From Chitinophagales bacterium (GTDB taxonomy: Bacteria; Bacteroidota; Bacteroidia; Chitinophagales; Chitinophagaceae), in the NCBI GenBank assembly GCA_015654695.1, contig JAATGJ010000015.1:1-62161 (forward strand): DNA of 62,161 nucleotides, in the 5' to 3' direction. Shown here piece by piece: positions 28,392 to 37,091 of this stretch. A program made the translations under genes and the position numbers. Every line of letters begins with the position of its first letter. The first letter of the stretch is position 1. The notes under the pieces are model-generated. The model did not search any database. It was not told where the DNA came from and worked only from the letters and a program-made list of their open reading frames with translations.

Positions 28392-29981
28392 ATGAAATGG
28401 ATATTATTTATTCTGTTGTTTTCCACCAGTTTTTTTTCGCAAAGCCAGGACCCGGTAGCTAATGGGTGTGATATCCTTATTACTAATGGTAAGATCATTG
28501 ATGGCTCAGGTAATAACTGGTATTATAGTAATATAGCTGTTAAGGATGGAAAGATTGTAAAAATAGGCCGTGAAATAAACTTACCTGCAAAGAAAATCAT
28601 TAATGCAAAGGGATTGATAGTAGCCCCGGGTTTTATTGATGTACATACGCACCTGGAAGGCGATGAAACCAAAGACCCCAGCGCGACCAGTTTTATTTTA
28701 GATGGGGTTACCACTTGTGTTACGGGCAACTGTGGTTCTTCCAATGTGGATATTGGCAAATACCTGCATTGGATAGATTCATTAAAACTTTCTATTAATA
28801 TCGCTACGCTTATCGGGCACAATGATGTAAGAAAAACAGTAATGGGAAGAGCTAATCGCGATGCAAGCCCGGAAGAAATGCAGCAAATGGAAAACATCGT
28901 TGATAAAGCTATGAAAGATGGCGCGGTGGGATTGTCAACAGGTCTTATTTATATTCCCGGTACTTATACTAAAACTCCTGAGATCGTAGCCCTCGCAAAA
29001 GAGGCAGCAAAATATAATGGCATCTATGCTTCACACATGAGAGACGAAGGTGATAGCGTGACGTATGCCATCGAAGAAGCATTAACCATTGGCCGTGAAG
29101 CAAAGATCCCGGTAGAGATATCGCACTTCAAATTAAGCGGGCAGCAAAACTGGGGAAGAAGCAAAGAGACCATACCCCTGATTGAAGCCGCAAGAAAAGA
29201 AGGAATTGAAGTAACGATTGATCAGTATCCTTATACAGCCAGTAGTACGTCTATCAGTACATTGATACCGGATGAGATACTGGCAGACGGGCAGGATTCC
29301 ATCAAAGCCAGGTTACAAAGGCCTGTGGTCAGAGATTATGTGATCAGGTCCATGCTGGAACGTTTGAAGAAAAGAAAACTGAAGCATTTCAGCTATGCAG
29401 TCGTAGCCAATCATGCTGCTGACACAACTTACAACGGTAAGAGCATTGAGCAGATTAATGTAATGAAAGGGAGAAAACACAAAGTAAAAGAAGAAGCCCT
29501 GACTATTATTGACATCATGATAAATGGCGGCGCCAGCGCCGTCTTTCATGGTATGAGTGAGGAGGATGTCAAACGTATCATGAAATACCCGTTTAATATG
29601 TTTGCCAGTGATGCCTCTATACGGGTCCTTAACGCAGGTGTTCCGCACCCAAGAGGGTATGGCACCAATGCAAGGGTGCTGGCTAAATATGTAAGAGAAG
29701 AAAAAGTGCTTTCGCTGGAAGAAGCGATCAGGAGAATGACATCACTGCCTGCACAAAAATTTCAACTGAAAGACCGTGGTTTATTGAAAGAAGGCATGGC
29801 GGCTGACATCGTGATCTTTGATGAGAATAAAGTAAAAGACGTTTCTACATTTGAAAAACCACATGCCTATTCCAAAGGTTTTCATTATGTGATGGTAAAT
29901 GGGGTACTGACAGTGGATAATGAAAAGCATACTGGCATAAGAGCAGGTAAAGCATTATATGGGCCGGGTAAAATAAACTAA
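28392..29981 (+). CDS. N-acyl-D-amino-acid deacylase family amidohydrolase, exported
   Basis: Amidohydrolase-superfamily TIM barrel of the D-aminoacylase type. Signal peptide about 1-19 (FFSQSQD). The metal-binding HxH is His85-Thr-His87 (DVHTHLEGDE), Cys114 lies in TGNCGSS, and further metal/active-site elements are ASHMRDEGD and EISHFKLSG. The C-terminal PAQKFQLKDRGLLKEGMAADIVIFD is the usual return to the small beta-sandwich domain; length 529 fits. The family hydrolyses N-acyl-D-amino acids, but also N-acyl-D-glutamate and dihydropyrimidine-like compounds. Confidence 0.88.
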   Translation: MKWILFILLFSTSFFSQSQDPVANGCDILITNGKIIDGSGNNWYYSNIAVKDGKIVKIGREINLPAKKIINAKGLIVAPGFIDVHTHLEGDETKDPSATSFILDGVTTCVTGNCGSSNVDIGKYLHWIDSLKLSINIATLIGHNDVRKTVMGRANRDASPEEMQQMENIVDKAMKDGAVGLSTGLIYIPGTYTKTPEIVALAKEAAKYNGIYASHMRDEGDSVTYAIEEALTIGREAKIPVEISHFKLSGQQNWGRSKETIPLIEAARKEGIEVTIDQYPYTASSTSISTLIPDEILADGQDSIKARLQRPVVRDYVIRSMLERLKKRKLKHFSYAVVANHAADTTYNGKSIEQINVMKGRKHKVKEEALTIIDIMINGGASAVFHGMSEEDVKRIMKYPFNMFASDASIRVLNAGVPHPRGYGTNARVLAKYVREEKVLSLEEAIRRMTSLPAQKFQLKDRGLLKEGMAADIVIFDENKVKDVSTFEKPHAYSKGFHYVMVNGVLTVDNEKHTGIRAGKALYGPGKIN

Positions 29982-30033
29982 TGACATCATCTCCCTGTTG
30001 TTATGCAGTACCGATTGTGCATCCTTAATAGTC

Positions 30034-30051
30034 TCCCGATGTCAATCGGGA
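30034..30051. repeat. Small palindrome TCCCGAT / ATCGGGA
   Basis: Seven-base arms at 30034-30040 and 30045-30051 with a 4-base loop, in the gap before the ABC transporter gene. The same core (TCCCGA...TCGGGA) appears at 17380-17396 inside a kinase gene, so it is probably one copy of a dispersed palindromic repeat rather than a dedicated operator. There is no T-run after it, so it is not a standard terminator. Confidence 0.55.
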
Positions 30052-30080
30052 ACCTGAACGGCTGCTACATCGGTATTATA

Positions 30081-30115
30081 CCGGAAAAGTCCGGACTAAT
30101 TTATAAATACATTTG
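30081..30115 (+). promoter_or_regulatory. Candidate activator-dependent promoter: palindrome plus TACATTTG
   Basis: A perfect TAnnTTTG box (TACATTTG, 30108-30115) lies 27 bp before the ABC transporter ATG. The upstream TTTG element is missing; in its place is the palindrome CCGGA-aaag-TCCGG at 30081-30094. A regulator bound there could replace the missing element. This is inference from layout only. Confidence 0.35.
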
Positions 30116-30142
30116 GTATAAATTGATAACAACATTCTTTTA

Positions 30143-31918
30143 ATGAAAATTCTCTGGACTTATCTCAAACCCTACCATGGGTGGATCGTGCTGGCCCTTT
30201 TCCTCGCAGGAGTGGGGCAGGTGTTATCATTGTACGATCCCATCATTTTCGGAAAGATCATAGATCAGTATGCACTGAACCCCGGCAATAAAACAGAAAA
30301 TGAACTCGTAAGATCTGTATTATTCTGGCTCAGCATTGCTATTGGTATCGCACTCGCCGCCCGCCTGGCGATGACCTTTAAAGATTATGTGATGCGGATG
30401 GTAGTGCAGAAATTCGGCATGCAGATATTTAATGATGGTCTTCGACAAACACTTCGGTTGCCTTACCAGGAATTTGAAGATACCAGCAGCGGGGAAATAC
30501 TTTCAATTTTACAAAAAGTAAGAAACGATACAGAACGTTTCATGACTTCTTTTATCAATATACTTTTCTCCTCGGTAGTAGGTATTGGTTTTTTGATCTG
30601 GTATGCATTTACCAAACACTGGGCCCTGGTTCCTGTTTTTTTGATCGGTGTGGTGTTACTAGGCGGGTTAACCAGTTTATTGAGCCGTACTATCAAAGTA
30701 TTGCAACGTTCTATTATCCGGCAAAACCGCCAGATGAGCGGCACGATTACTGAATCACTCCGGAATATAGAACTGGTAAAAAGTCTTGGTCTAACCTATC
30801 CTGAGATAAGAAGATTGCGGAAACATACCCAGGAGATATATGACCTGGAAATGGGTAAAGTAAAAAAAGTAAGGACGCTTACCTTTCTACAGGGCACCGT
30901 ATTGACCATGCTCAAACAATCCATCCTCTTTATTTTACTATGGCTGATCTTCCGGAAAGAATTGACGCCCGGTGAACTGATCTCCATGCAATTCATATCT
31001 ACCGCCATTATCGGACCGCTGCAGGATCTTGGCAGTATCATACTTTCTTACCGGGAAACCGAAGCATCATTACAGGTATTCAATGATCTGATGAAAAAGG
31101 AACCGGAGTACCGGCCTGAAGACCCTGTTGATGTGGGTGAGATCGAACATCTTCGTTTCGACAACGTTACATTCCGTCACCGCAATGCACAAACAAATGC
31201 ACTGGAAAATATTTCTTTTGAAGCCCGGCGTGGTGATACGATCGCTTTTGTCGGGCCATCCGGTTCGGGAAAATCTACTTTAGTAAAATTATTGGTGGGC
31301 TTGTATAACCCGGTGAGTGGCGGGATCCATTATGATGGTATCTCGTCTAAAGACATCCGGTATAACAGGATGAGAAGACAACTGGGTTTTGTAACACAGG
31401 ATACGCAATTATACTCCGGTACGATCAGGGAAAATATGCAGTTTGTAAAACCCGATGCATCGGATGAAGAAATATGGGCTGCATTAGAAAAAGCTTCCGC
31501 AGTAAATATTGTCAATAGTTCCGGCAACGGGCTGGATAGTAAATTAGGCGAAGGCGGAAGAAAGATATCCGGCGGAGAAAAACAACGCCTGTCTATTGCA
31601 AGGGCTTTGCTTCGTCAGCCACGCTTATTGATCTTTGATGAAGCGACTTCCGCATTAGACTCATTAACAGAAGAACAAATCACCGAAACGGTAAAAGAAA
31701 TTTCTTCCCAAAAACAACGTATCACTATCCTTATCGCACACCGGCTTTCCACCATCATGCATGCCGATATCATTTATGTATTGGAAAAAGGAAAGATCGT
31801 TGAACAGGGAAGTCATGATGAACTGGTGGACAAAAAAGGTTTGTATTATGCCATGTGGCGGCAACAGATCGGCGAAAGAAAAACAGCTATTACAATAACT
31901 GAAGAGCCCGAAGACTGA
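30143..31918 (+). CDS. ABC transporter, fused permease and ATPase (half-transporter exporter type)
   Basis: A type IV (MsbA/LmrA-like) half transporter that should work as a homodimer in the inner membrane. Six membrane helices span about 10-310; the nucleotide-binding domain follows with Walker A GPSGSGKST at about 371-379, Q-loop VTQDTQ, signature SGGEKQR, Walker B LLIFDEATSALDS and H-loop IAHRLST. Length 591 is typical. The exported molecule cannot be read from sequence; lipids, peptides and drugs are all possible. The gene ends 13 bp from the stop of a convergent serine hydrolase gene. Confidence 0.93.
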   Translation: MKILWTYLKPYHGWIVLALFLAGVGQVLSLYDPIIFGKIIDQYALNPGNKTENELVRSVLFWLSIAIGIALAARLAMTFKDYVMRMVVQKFGMQIFNDGLRQTLRLPYQEFEDTSSGEILSILQKVRNDTERFMTSFINILFSSVVGIGFLIWYAFTKHWALVPVFLIGVVLLGGLTSLLSRTIKVLQRSIIRQNRQMSGTITESLRNIELVKSLGLTYPEIRRLRKHTQEIYDLEMGKVKKVRTLTFLQGTVLTMLKQSILFILLWLIFRKELTPGELISMQFISTAIIGPLQDLGSIILSYRETEASLQVFNDLMKKEPEYRPEDPVDVGEIEHLRFDNVTFRHRNAQTNALENISFEARRGDTIAFVGPSGSGKSTLVKLLVGLYNPVSGGIHYDGISSKDIRYNRMRRQLGFVTQDTQLYSGTIRENMQFVKPDASDEEIWAALEKASAVNIVNSSGNGLDSKLGEGGRKISGGEKQRLSIARALLRQPRLLIFDEATSALDSLTEEQITETVKEISSQKQRITILIAHRLSTIMHADIIYVLEKGKIVEQGSHDELVDKKGLYYAMWRQQIGERKTAITITEEPED

Positions 31919-31931
31919 TCAATAGTAGCTA

Positions 31932-33515
31932 TTATTTATTCTTTGGTATTTCCCTGATAGCATACTCCTGTATCAATGGCGGATTTTCCGGTGATAGTGT
32001 AAAATAAATTTCAATATTGGTTTTCTCTCCTTCGATAATAAATGAACCTCTTAATTGATTTTCCGGTTTCATTTCTTTTACTGAAATGATCTTTCCGGCT
32101 TTGGCATAGTACTCTCTTGCATATTTCTTCAGGGTATCCATAGGATAATCAGGAAAAAAGTTCTCGGCAAAGATGCCGCTGGTTTCAGCATTGTTCCAGT
32201 CAGGTAATAGTTTGACAAGATCATTTTTTCTTTTCTCCAGTATATCCGACGGGGGAAGTTGTCTTGGTTGCAGCCCCGCCATTTTTATCAATGTATCCAG
32301 TACATGCAGGTTGACAAAACCCATGGGCGCATAGGTACGATTGGCAAATGCCACAACACCTATTCCGTAATCAGGGAGAATGCGCCATTGGCTTCCGAAA
32401 CCAGGAAGTCCGCCGCTATGTGCAATATATACCCGGCCTTCGCAATCCCGCATCCAGCCAAGACCATAACAATACGCCCCGGCCACCGGGCAGATCCTTC
32501 CATCAGGGTATTTAAAATTTGTATTCAATGCATTCACACGCCAGGGGTGATGCATTTCTCTTACCGAACTTCTTTTAATGGGGCCATTATCTGCGGCATT
32601 GGATGGAGGCCATGCGGAAAGATGCAAGGCCATATAATTACCAAACTCTTCAATAGAAGAGATCATGCTGCCCATCGCTCCCCACGATCCGTCAGGTGTA
32701 TCATGCAGTAATGTTTCTTCATTCCATTTCTCATTCAGCCAGCGATAACCGTGGGCTAATTTACCAGGGGCTACATTAGCATACTCCCATTCAGAGGTTT
32801 TCATGCCCAGTTGTTGCCAGATATTCTCCCGTATATAATCCTGGTAACGTTTACCCGAAACATTCGTGACTATTTTTCCCAGTAATGCAAAACCAAGATT
32901 GCTGTATTCATAGGCGATGCCCGGCGGATTGGAAAAAGAAATTTGTTTACCGATAAACTCCACCAGGTCTTTATCATTATCAGCAAGCTGACGGTCGCCC
33001 CAGGGATTATCTTCAGGAAAACCCGCGCCATGCGTCAATAAATGGCGAACAGTGATCAGCGGTGCATCAGCAGTTGGATATTTTAAATTCTTCAATTCCG
33101 GAATGTAGAGATAAGCAGGATCGTCTAGGTTCAATTTACCTTCATCACGTAATTTTAAAATGGCCATCGCAGTAAAACTCTTGCTCATAGAAGCAATGCG
33201 GAATAAAGAAGAAGAAGTAACCGGAATTTTCTTTTCAATGTCAGTAAAGCCATAGTTGCCGGTGTACACCAGTTTGCCATCCACTACAATTCCAAATGCA
33301 AGACCAGGGAAATGATTTTCGGCCGCATAGCTTTTATACAAGCTATCAATCACCGGAAACGCAGCTTTAATTTTTTCCAACCGCGATGCATCAGTAAATA
33401 CCGCTGATTTGTAGGAAGAATCATACAAAGCCGGGGCTTCATTACCTGTCGTTTTTTGCTGCTCGCAGGAATACAAACCAACAACAAGACCTATCCCGAT
33501 AATTATTCTCTTCAT
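31932..33515 (-). CDS. Class C beta-lactamase-like serine hydrolase, lipoprotein
   Basis: Lipobox GLYSC with Cys17. Catalytic SxxK is Ser109-Met-Ser-Lys112, YSN is in YEYSNLGF and the third motif is HSGGLPGF. A C-terminal extension of about 110 residues follows the catalytic domain. It is a distant paralog of the enzyme at 25218, which has a shorter N-terminal part. Its gene is 28 bp downstream of the DUF418 gene on the same strand and convergent with the ABC transporter. Confidence 0.9.
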   Translation of the reverse strand: MKRIIIGIGLVVGLYSCEQQKTTGNEAPALYDSSYKSAVFTDASRLEKIKAAFPVIDSLYKSYAAENHFPGLAFGIVVDGKLVYTGNYGFTDIEKKIPVTSSSLFRIASMSKSFTAMAILKLRDEGKLNLDDPAYLYIPELKNLKYPTADAPLITVRHLLTHGAGFPEDNPWGDRQLADNDKDLVEFIGKQISFSNPPGIAYEYSNLGFALLGKIVTNVSGKRYQDYIRENIWQQLGMKTSEWEYANVAPGKLAHGYRWLNEKWNEETLLHDTPDGSWGAMGSMISSIEEFGNYMALHLSAWPPSNAADNGPIKRSSVREMHHPWRVNALNTNFKYPDGRICPVAGAYCYGLGWMRDCEGRVYIAHSGGLPGFGSQWRILPDYGIGVVAFANRTYAPMGFVNLHVLDTLIKMAGLQPRQLPPSDILEKRKNDLVKLLPDWNNAETSGIFAENFFPDYPMDTLKKYAREYYAKAGKIISVKEMKPENQLRGSFIIEGEKTNIEIYFTLSPENPPLIQEYAIREIPKNK

Positions 33516-33543
33516 AGTGCCTGATCTTTTATTCGTTCAAAAT

Positions 33544-34875
33544 TCATGAATTCTTTTCTTTCCGGAAGGGTTGTTTTTTCCAATACGTCAAACTTCTCCA
33601 CGCCCATTCCATCGGGCCGAAGCGAAAATAACTTAGCCAGGTATGACTATAAATAATTTGAATACCCCATACCGCTGCCAGTACATAATATATTTCATGA
33701 CGTTGCAATTTACCATACATACCAAAACCAATACCGTAGAAAAACAAACCACATAGCAATGATTGCACCAGGTAATTAGTAAACGCCATTTGCCCTACAG
33801 GGCGCAGAAGGGCGAATAACCATTTAAACCAACCGGATTTATATAATAACATGATCAGCCCCAATATTCCTATTGACCGGAATGTGCGGGATAGCTCATA
33901 AAATGCAAAAGAAGTTTTTTTTGTGTACTCAAACCAGTTGAATTGGGTATCAACCATTGGCTGCAGCCTGAAATAAGATAAAGTCAACCCCACACCGAGC
34001 CCCACTATACACATACACCAATAAACTTTGAAAGGCGCCTGCCCTGTCAATATCCCCATTTTAAAAAACGCCATACCCAGGAACATGAATAACAATACAT
34101 CCCACAAACCATAAAAAAGATACCTTACTAAATTATCAATATAGATACTCGTTCTGTATTCGTACAAATTTTTATAGCTTCCGGTGGTTTTCTGAATATC
34201 TTTTTCCATTCGCTTTACTTTGCTCTCATGGGTGCTTTTTTCTTTGAACTCCTGCATGGCCCCAAGTTCTTCTTTTTGAATAGCGTTAAGTTTTATTTTA
34301 GTAGTGTCAATAGCCGCAATTACCTCCCCTCTATGAATAATTTCTTTTTCATGGTAAAGATCCCTGTTTTCTCTTGTCATCATAAACAGGAAACAAAACC
34401 CTGCTCCTATCAACAAAGCTTTAGGCGATAATTTGCGAAAGGCAAACATCACCATTCCAAGAACAGCATAATCAAGTAAAATATCTCCGAACCACAACAG
34501 TATAAAAACATCAAACAGTGAAAAGACCATTAACCATAACTGGCGGCGGAAAAAATAATCTGCGGGCATCATCCCTCCCAGTCTTTTTTCTTTACCCCCG
34601 ATAAACAAAAGAATACCGGCGCCAAACAACATAGAGAAGATGGCCCGTTGTGTGCCTTCAGGAAACCACTGTACAAAATTCCATGCTTTAAAATCAATGG
34701 TACCCCATTCATTCAGTAAGGAAGGATCATGCTGAACAGGCATGGGCAGCGCAAAGGCTGGCATATTCATTAATAAAATACCAAGAATAGCAAAACCCCT
34801 GAGGCTGTCAAGAATAATAATTCTTTCCTGCTGGCTTACAGGTGCAGTTAAAACTGTTATTGAATCTTTTGTCAT
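33544..34875 (-). CDS. DUF418 family integral membrane protein
   Basis: YeiB-like membrane protein with the family start ERIIILDSLRGFAILGILLMNMP, about nine to ten membrane helices and the C-terminal DUF418 block (GQMAFTNYL, then GPMEWAWRSLTYWK). A charged stretch of about 70 residues between helices (about 190-250) is longer than in many members. The family is related to acyltransferase-type membrane proteins but has no proven reaction. It is a clear tandem duplicate of the protein encoded 25 bp upstream. Confidence 0.9.
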   Translation of the reverse strand: MTKDSITVLTAPVSQQERIIILDSLRGFAILGILLMNMPAFALPMPVQHDPSLLNEWGTIDFKAWNFVQWFPEGTQRAIFSMLFGAGILLFIGGKEKRLGGMMPADYFFRRQLWLMVFSLFDVFILLWFGDILLDYAVLGMVMFAFRKLSPKALLIGAGFCFLFMMTRENRDLYHEKEIIHRGEVIAAIDTTKIKLNAIQKEELGAMQEFKEKSTHESKVKRMEKDIQKTTGSYKNLYEYRTSIYIDNLVRYLFYGLWDVLLFMFLGMAFFKMGILTGQAPFKVYWCMCIVGLGVGLTLSYFRLQPMVDTQFNWFEYTKKTSFAFYELSRTFRSIGILGLIMLLYKSGWFKWLFALLRPVGQMAFTNYLVQSLLCGLFFYGIGFGMYGKLQRHEIYYVLAAVWGIQIIYSHTWLSYFRFGPMEWAWRSLTYWKKQPFRKEKNS

Positions 34876-34900
34876 TTTATAGATTGCTTACCGGAAAATT

Positions 34901-36241
34901 TTATCCGATTCCCGGAGTATCTCCTGCTGCATTATTTTTTCTAAATGGTTGCATCTTCCAATACGTCAAACTTCTCCACGCCCATTCCAAAGGGCCGAAA
35001 CGGAAATACCTTAACCATATATGGCTCCAGGTAATTTGAAGCAACCATGTTGCTCCTACTACATAATATATTTCATGACGTTGCAGTTTGCCGTACATAC
35101 CCAAACCAATACCATAGAAAAACAAACCTACCAGCAAAGATTGCATCAGGTAATTGGTAAATGCCATCTGGCCAACAGGCCGCATCAATGCGAAAAACCA
35201 TTTAAACCATCCTGATTTATATAGCAGCATGATCAACCCAAAAATACCGATGGCCCTGAAGGTGCGGGATATTTCATAAAACTCGATAGAAGTATTTTTG
35301 GTAATCTCAAACCGGTTGAACTTATAATCAATCAATGGCTGAAGACGGAAGTAAGAAAGAACCAGTCCTAAACCGATTCCGCCAATAAACAAACCCCAGT
35401 AAATTTTGGAAGAAGCCTGTCCTGTTAAAATACCTGATTTAAAAAATGCCATACCGAGAAGCATAAATAATAAAATGTCCCAGATACCAAAGTAGGTATA
35501 ATACAGTTCTCCCTCTAAGCTTCGTTCACTCTGGTATTCATAAAAACCACCATAACTACCCTGCACGTTTTTCAGGTTATTTTTCATTTTTTTTATCTTT
35601 CCTTCGGGGCTTGCCTTTTCTTTAAATTCTGTCATGGCGCCCAGGTCTGCTTTTTGTTCGTCTGTCAGTTTGGTTACAGTCGTATCCATTTTTGCTATCA
35701 TCTCGCCTTTGGATATCATTTTTCTGTCCCGGTACGCATCCACGTTTTCCCTTGCAGTTTGCAACAAAAGACTTAGTACGGCGGCAATGATCAATGCTTT
35801 AGGAGATAAACGGCGAAAAGCAAAAGCCACCATACCAATACAGGCATAATGAAATAAAATATCCCAAAACCATAAAAGAACAAATGCATTAAACAATCCA
35901 AAGACCAATAACCACAACTGCCGGCGAAAAAAGTAATCAGCCGGCCACAGGCCCTCTACTTTCTTTTCTTGTCTTGTTACAAATAAAATAATACCGCCCC
36001 CGAATAACATAGAGAATAAAGCCCGTTGACTACCTTCCATAAACCAATCAATAAAATACCAGGTTTTAAAATTCACGGTACCCCATTCATTAAGTACAGA
36101 AGGATCATGAATAACAGGGTCGGGCAAAGCAAAGCCGGGAATATTCATTAATAATATCCCGAGAATGGCGATGCCACGCAGGGAGTCAAGAATAATAATA
36201 CGTTCGGATTGACTGACAGGCGCAGCCAGGTTCGTTGACAT
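34901..36241 (-). CDS. DUF418 family integral membrane protein (tandem paralog)
   Basis: Same architecture as the downstream neighbour: ERIIILDSLRGIAILGILLMN near the N-terminus, DYFFRRQLWLLVFGLF, a charged loop about 190-250, and GQMAFTNYL and GPLEWAWRSLTYWK at the end. The two proteins align over their full length with only small length differences, so the pair comes from one duplication event. Substrate and role are unknown; a role in envelope modification or transport is the usual guess for the family. Confidence 0.9.
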   Translation of the reverse strand: MSTNLAAPVSQSERIIILDSLRGIAILGILLMNIPGFALPDPVIHDPSVLNEWGTVNFKTWYFIDWFMEGSQRALFSMLFGGGIILFVTRQEKKVEGLWPADYFFRRQLWLLVFGLFNAFVLLWFWDILFHYACIGMVAFAFRRLSPKALIIAAVLSLLLQTARENVDAYRDRKMISKGEMIAKMDTTVTKLTDEQKADLGAMTEFKEKASPEGKIKKMKNNLKNVQGSYGGFYEYQSERSLEGELYYTYFGIWDILLFMLLGMAFFKSGILTGQASSKIYWGLFIGGIGLGLVLSYFRLQPLIDYKFNRFEITKNTSIEFYEISRTFRAIGIFGLIMLLYKSGWFKWFFALMRPVGQMAFTNYLMQSLLVGLFFYGIGLGMYGKLQRHEIYYVVGATWLLQITWSHIWLRYFRFGPLEWAWRSLTYWKMQPFRKNNAAGDTPGIG

Positions 36242-36327
36242 GTTGTGTTGGTTTTGGTGGTAATAAAAGCAGGGTAAGATTGCTTACGCAGGGCAGGAAA
36301 GAAAAACAAGTTACTGTTTTCTGTGAG

Positions 36328-37056
36328 TTATTGCAAAACAGCTTTCATCATCGGGCCAAGACGCTCTGCCCATTTTTTATATTCTTTGCCGGAAGGATGT
36401 AATCCATCATTAGCTAACAGGGAAGCATCATACTTTGCTTCTCTTGTGGAAGGGGTAATATCAAGATAACTACAGAAGTTCTGCAATGTTACTTCTTTAT
36501 TGATAGCATTGAACTGATCAATTTGCTTACGGGTAAAAGCGGTATCAGAAAACATAGCAAACGGCGTAACGCTATAATCAGGGATAGAAAGTACATAGAC
36601 ACGTTCGCGGCGGTTGCCTGCCAGTTGAATGGCCTTATATAACAGGTTAGCAAATCGCTGGCGGTAACCCGTGGTATCATGCCGCTGGTACTGATCATTT
36701 ACACCGATCAGCAAGCTAACCACATCATAAGTGGCTGGCGGGTTTTGCGCCGTGACCGCATCCTGCAGGTTGTTGGTTGTCCAGCCGGTAGTGGCAATGA
36801 TCTGCGGCGCATCCATATTGATTCCCTGGTCTGTCAGCCATTTTCTTGTTTGAACAGGAAAACGGTCTGTCTCAGGAACGCTTTGACCAATAGTATATGA
36901 ATCGCCTAAGGCAAGGTATTTTTTTGCTGTAGTAGTTACAGGAGATGTTGCGGGCGGCGTTACAGGAGGAGAAGCGACAGGCGGCGTATAAGTATCCTTT
37001 TTACGACAGTTAAACAGCACTAAAGACAAACAAATTATGGCCAGCGTTTTTACCAT
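36328..37056 (-). CDS. SGNH/GDSL-type hydrolase, lipoprotein
   Basis: A small exported esterase-type enzyme. Lipobox LFNC with Cys17, then a Pro/Thr-rich linker (about 24-44, PPVASPPVTPPATSPV) and an SGNH hydrolase domain. Block I is GDSYTIGQS with nucleophile Ser53, block III contains GVND (Asn of the oxyanion hole) and block V is NDGLHPSGKEY with the catalytic Asp and His. Substrates of this fold include acetylated sugars, lipids and thioesters. It is followed by the tandem DUF418 genes on the same strand. Confidence 0.9.
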   Translation of the reverse strand: MVKTLAIICLSLVLFNCRKKDTYTPPVASPPVTPPATSPVTTTAKKYLALGDSYTIGQSVPETDRFPVQTRKWLTDQGINMDAPQIIATTGWTTNNLQDAVTAQNPPATYDVVSLLIGVNDQYQRHDTTGYRQRFANLLYKAIQLAGNRRERVYVLSIPDYSVTPFAMFSDTAFTRKQIDQFNAINKEVTLQNFCSYLDITPSTREAKYDASLLANDGLHPSGKEYKKWAERLGPMMKAVLQ

Positions 37057-37091
37057 GCTATAAATACGTTTGAACCAAAGAAATAGTTTTA

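Noticed and set aside
28198-28395. 65-codon ORF between the M20D and D-aminoacylase genes
   Set aside because: It lies across the nested palindrome, has no domain or signal peptide, and its codons simply follow the inverted arms.
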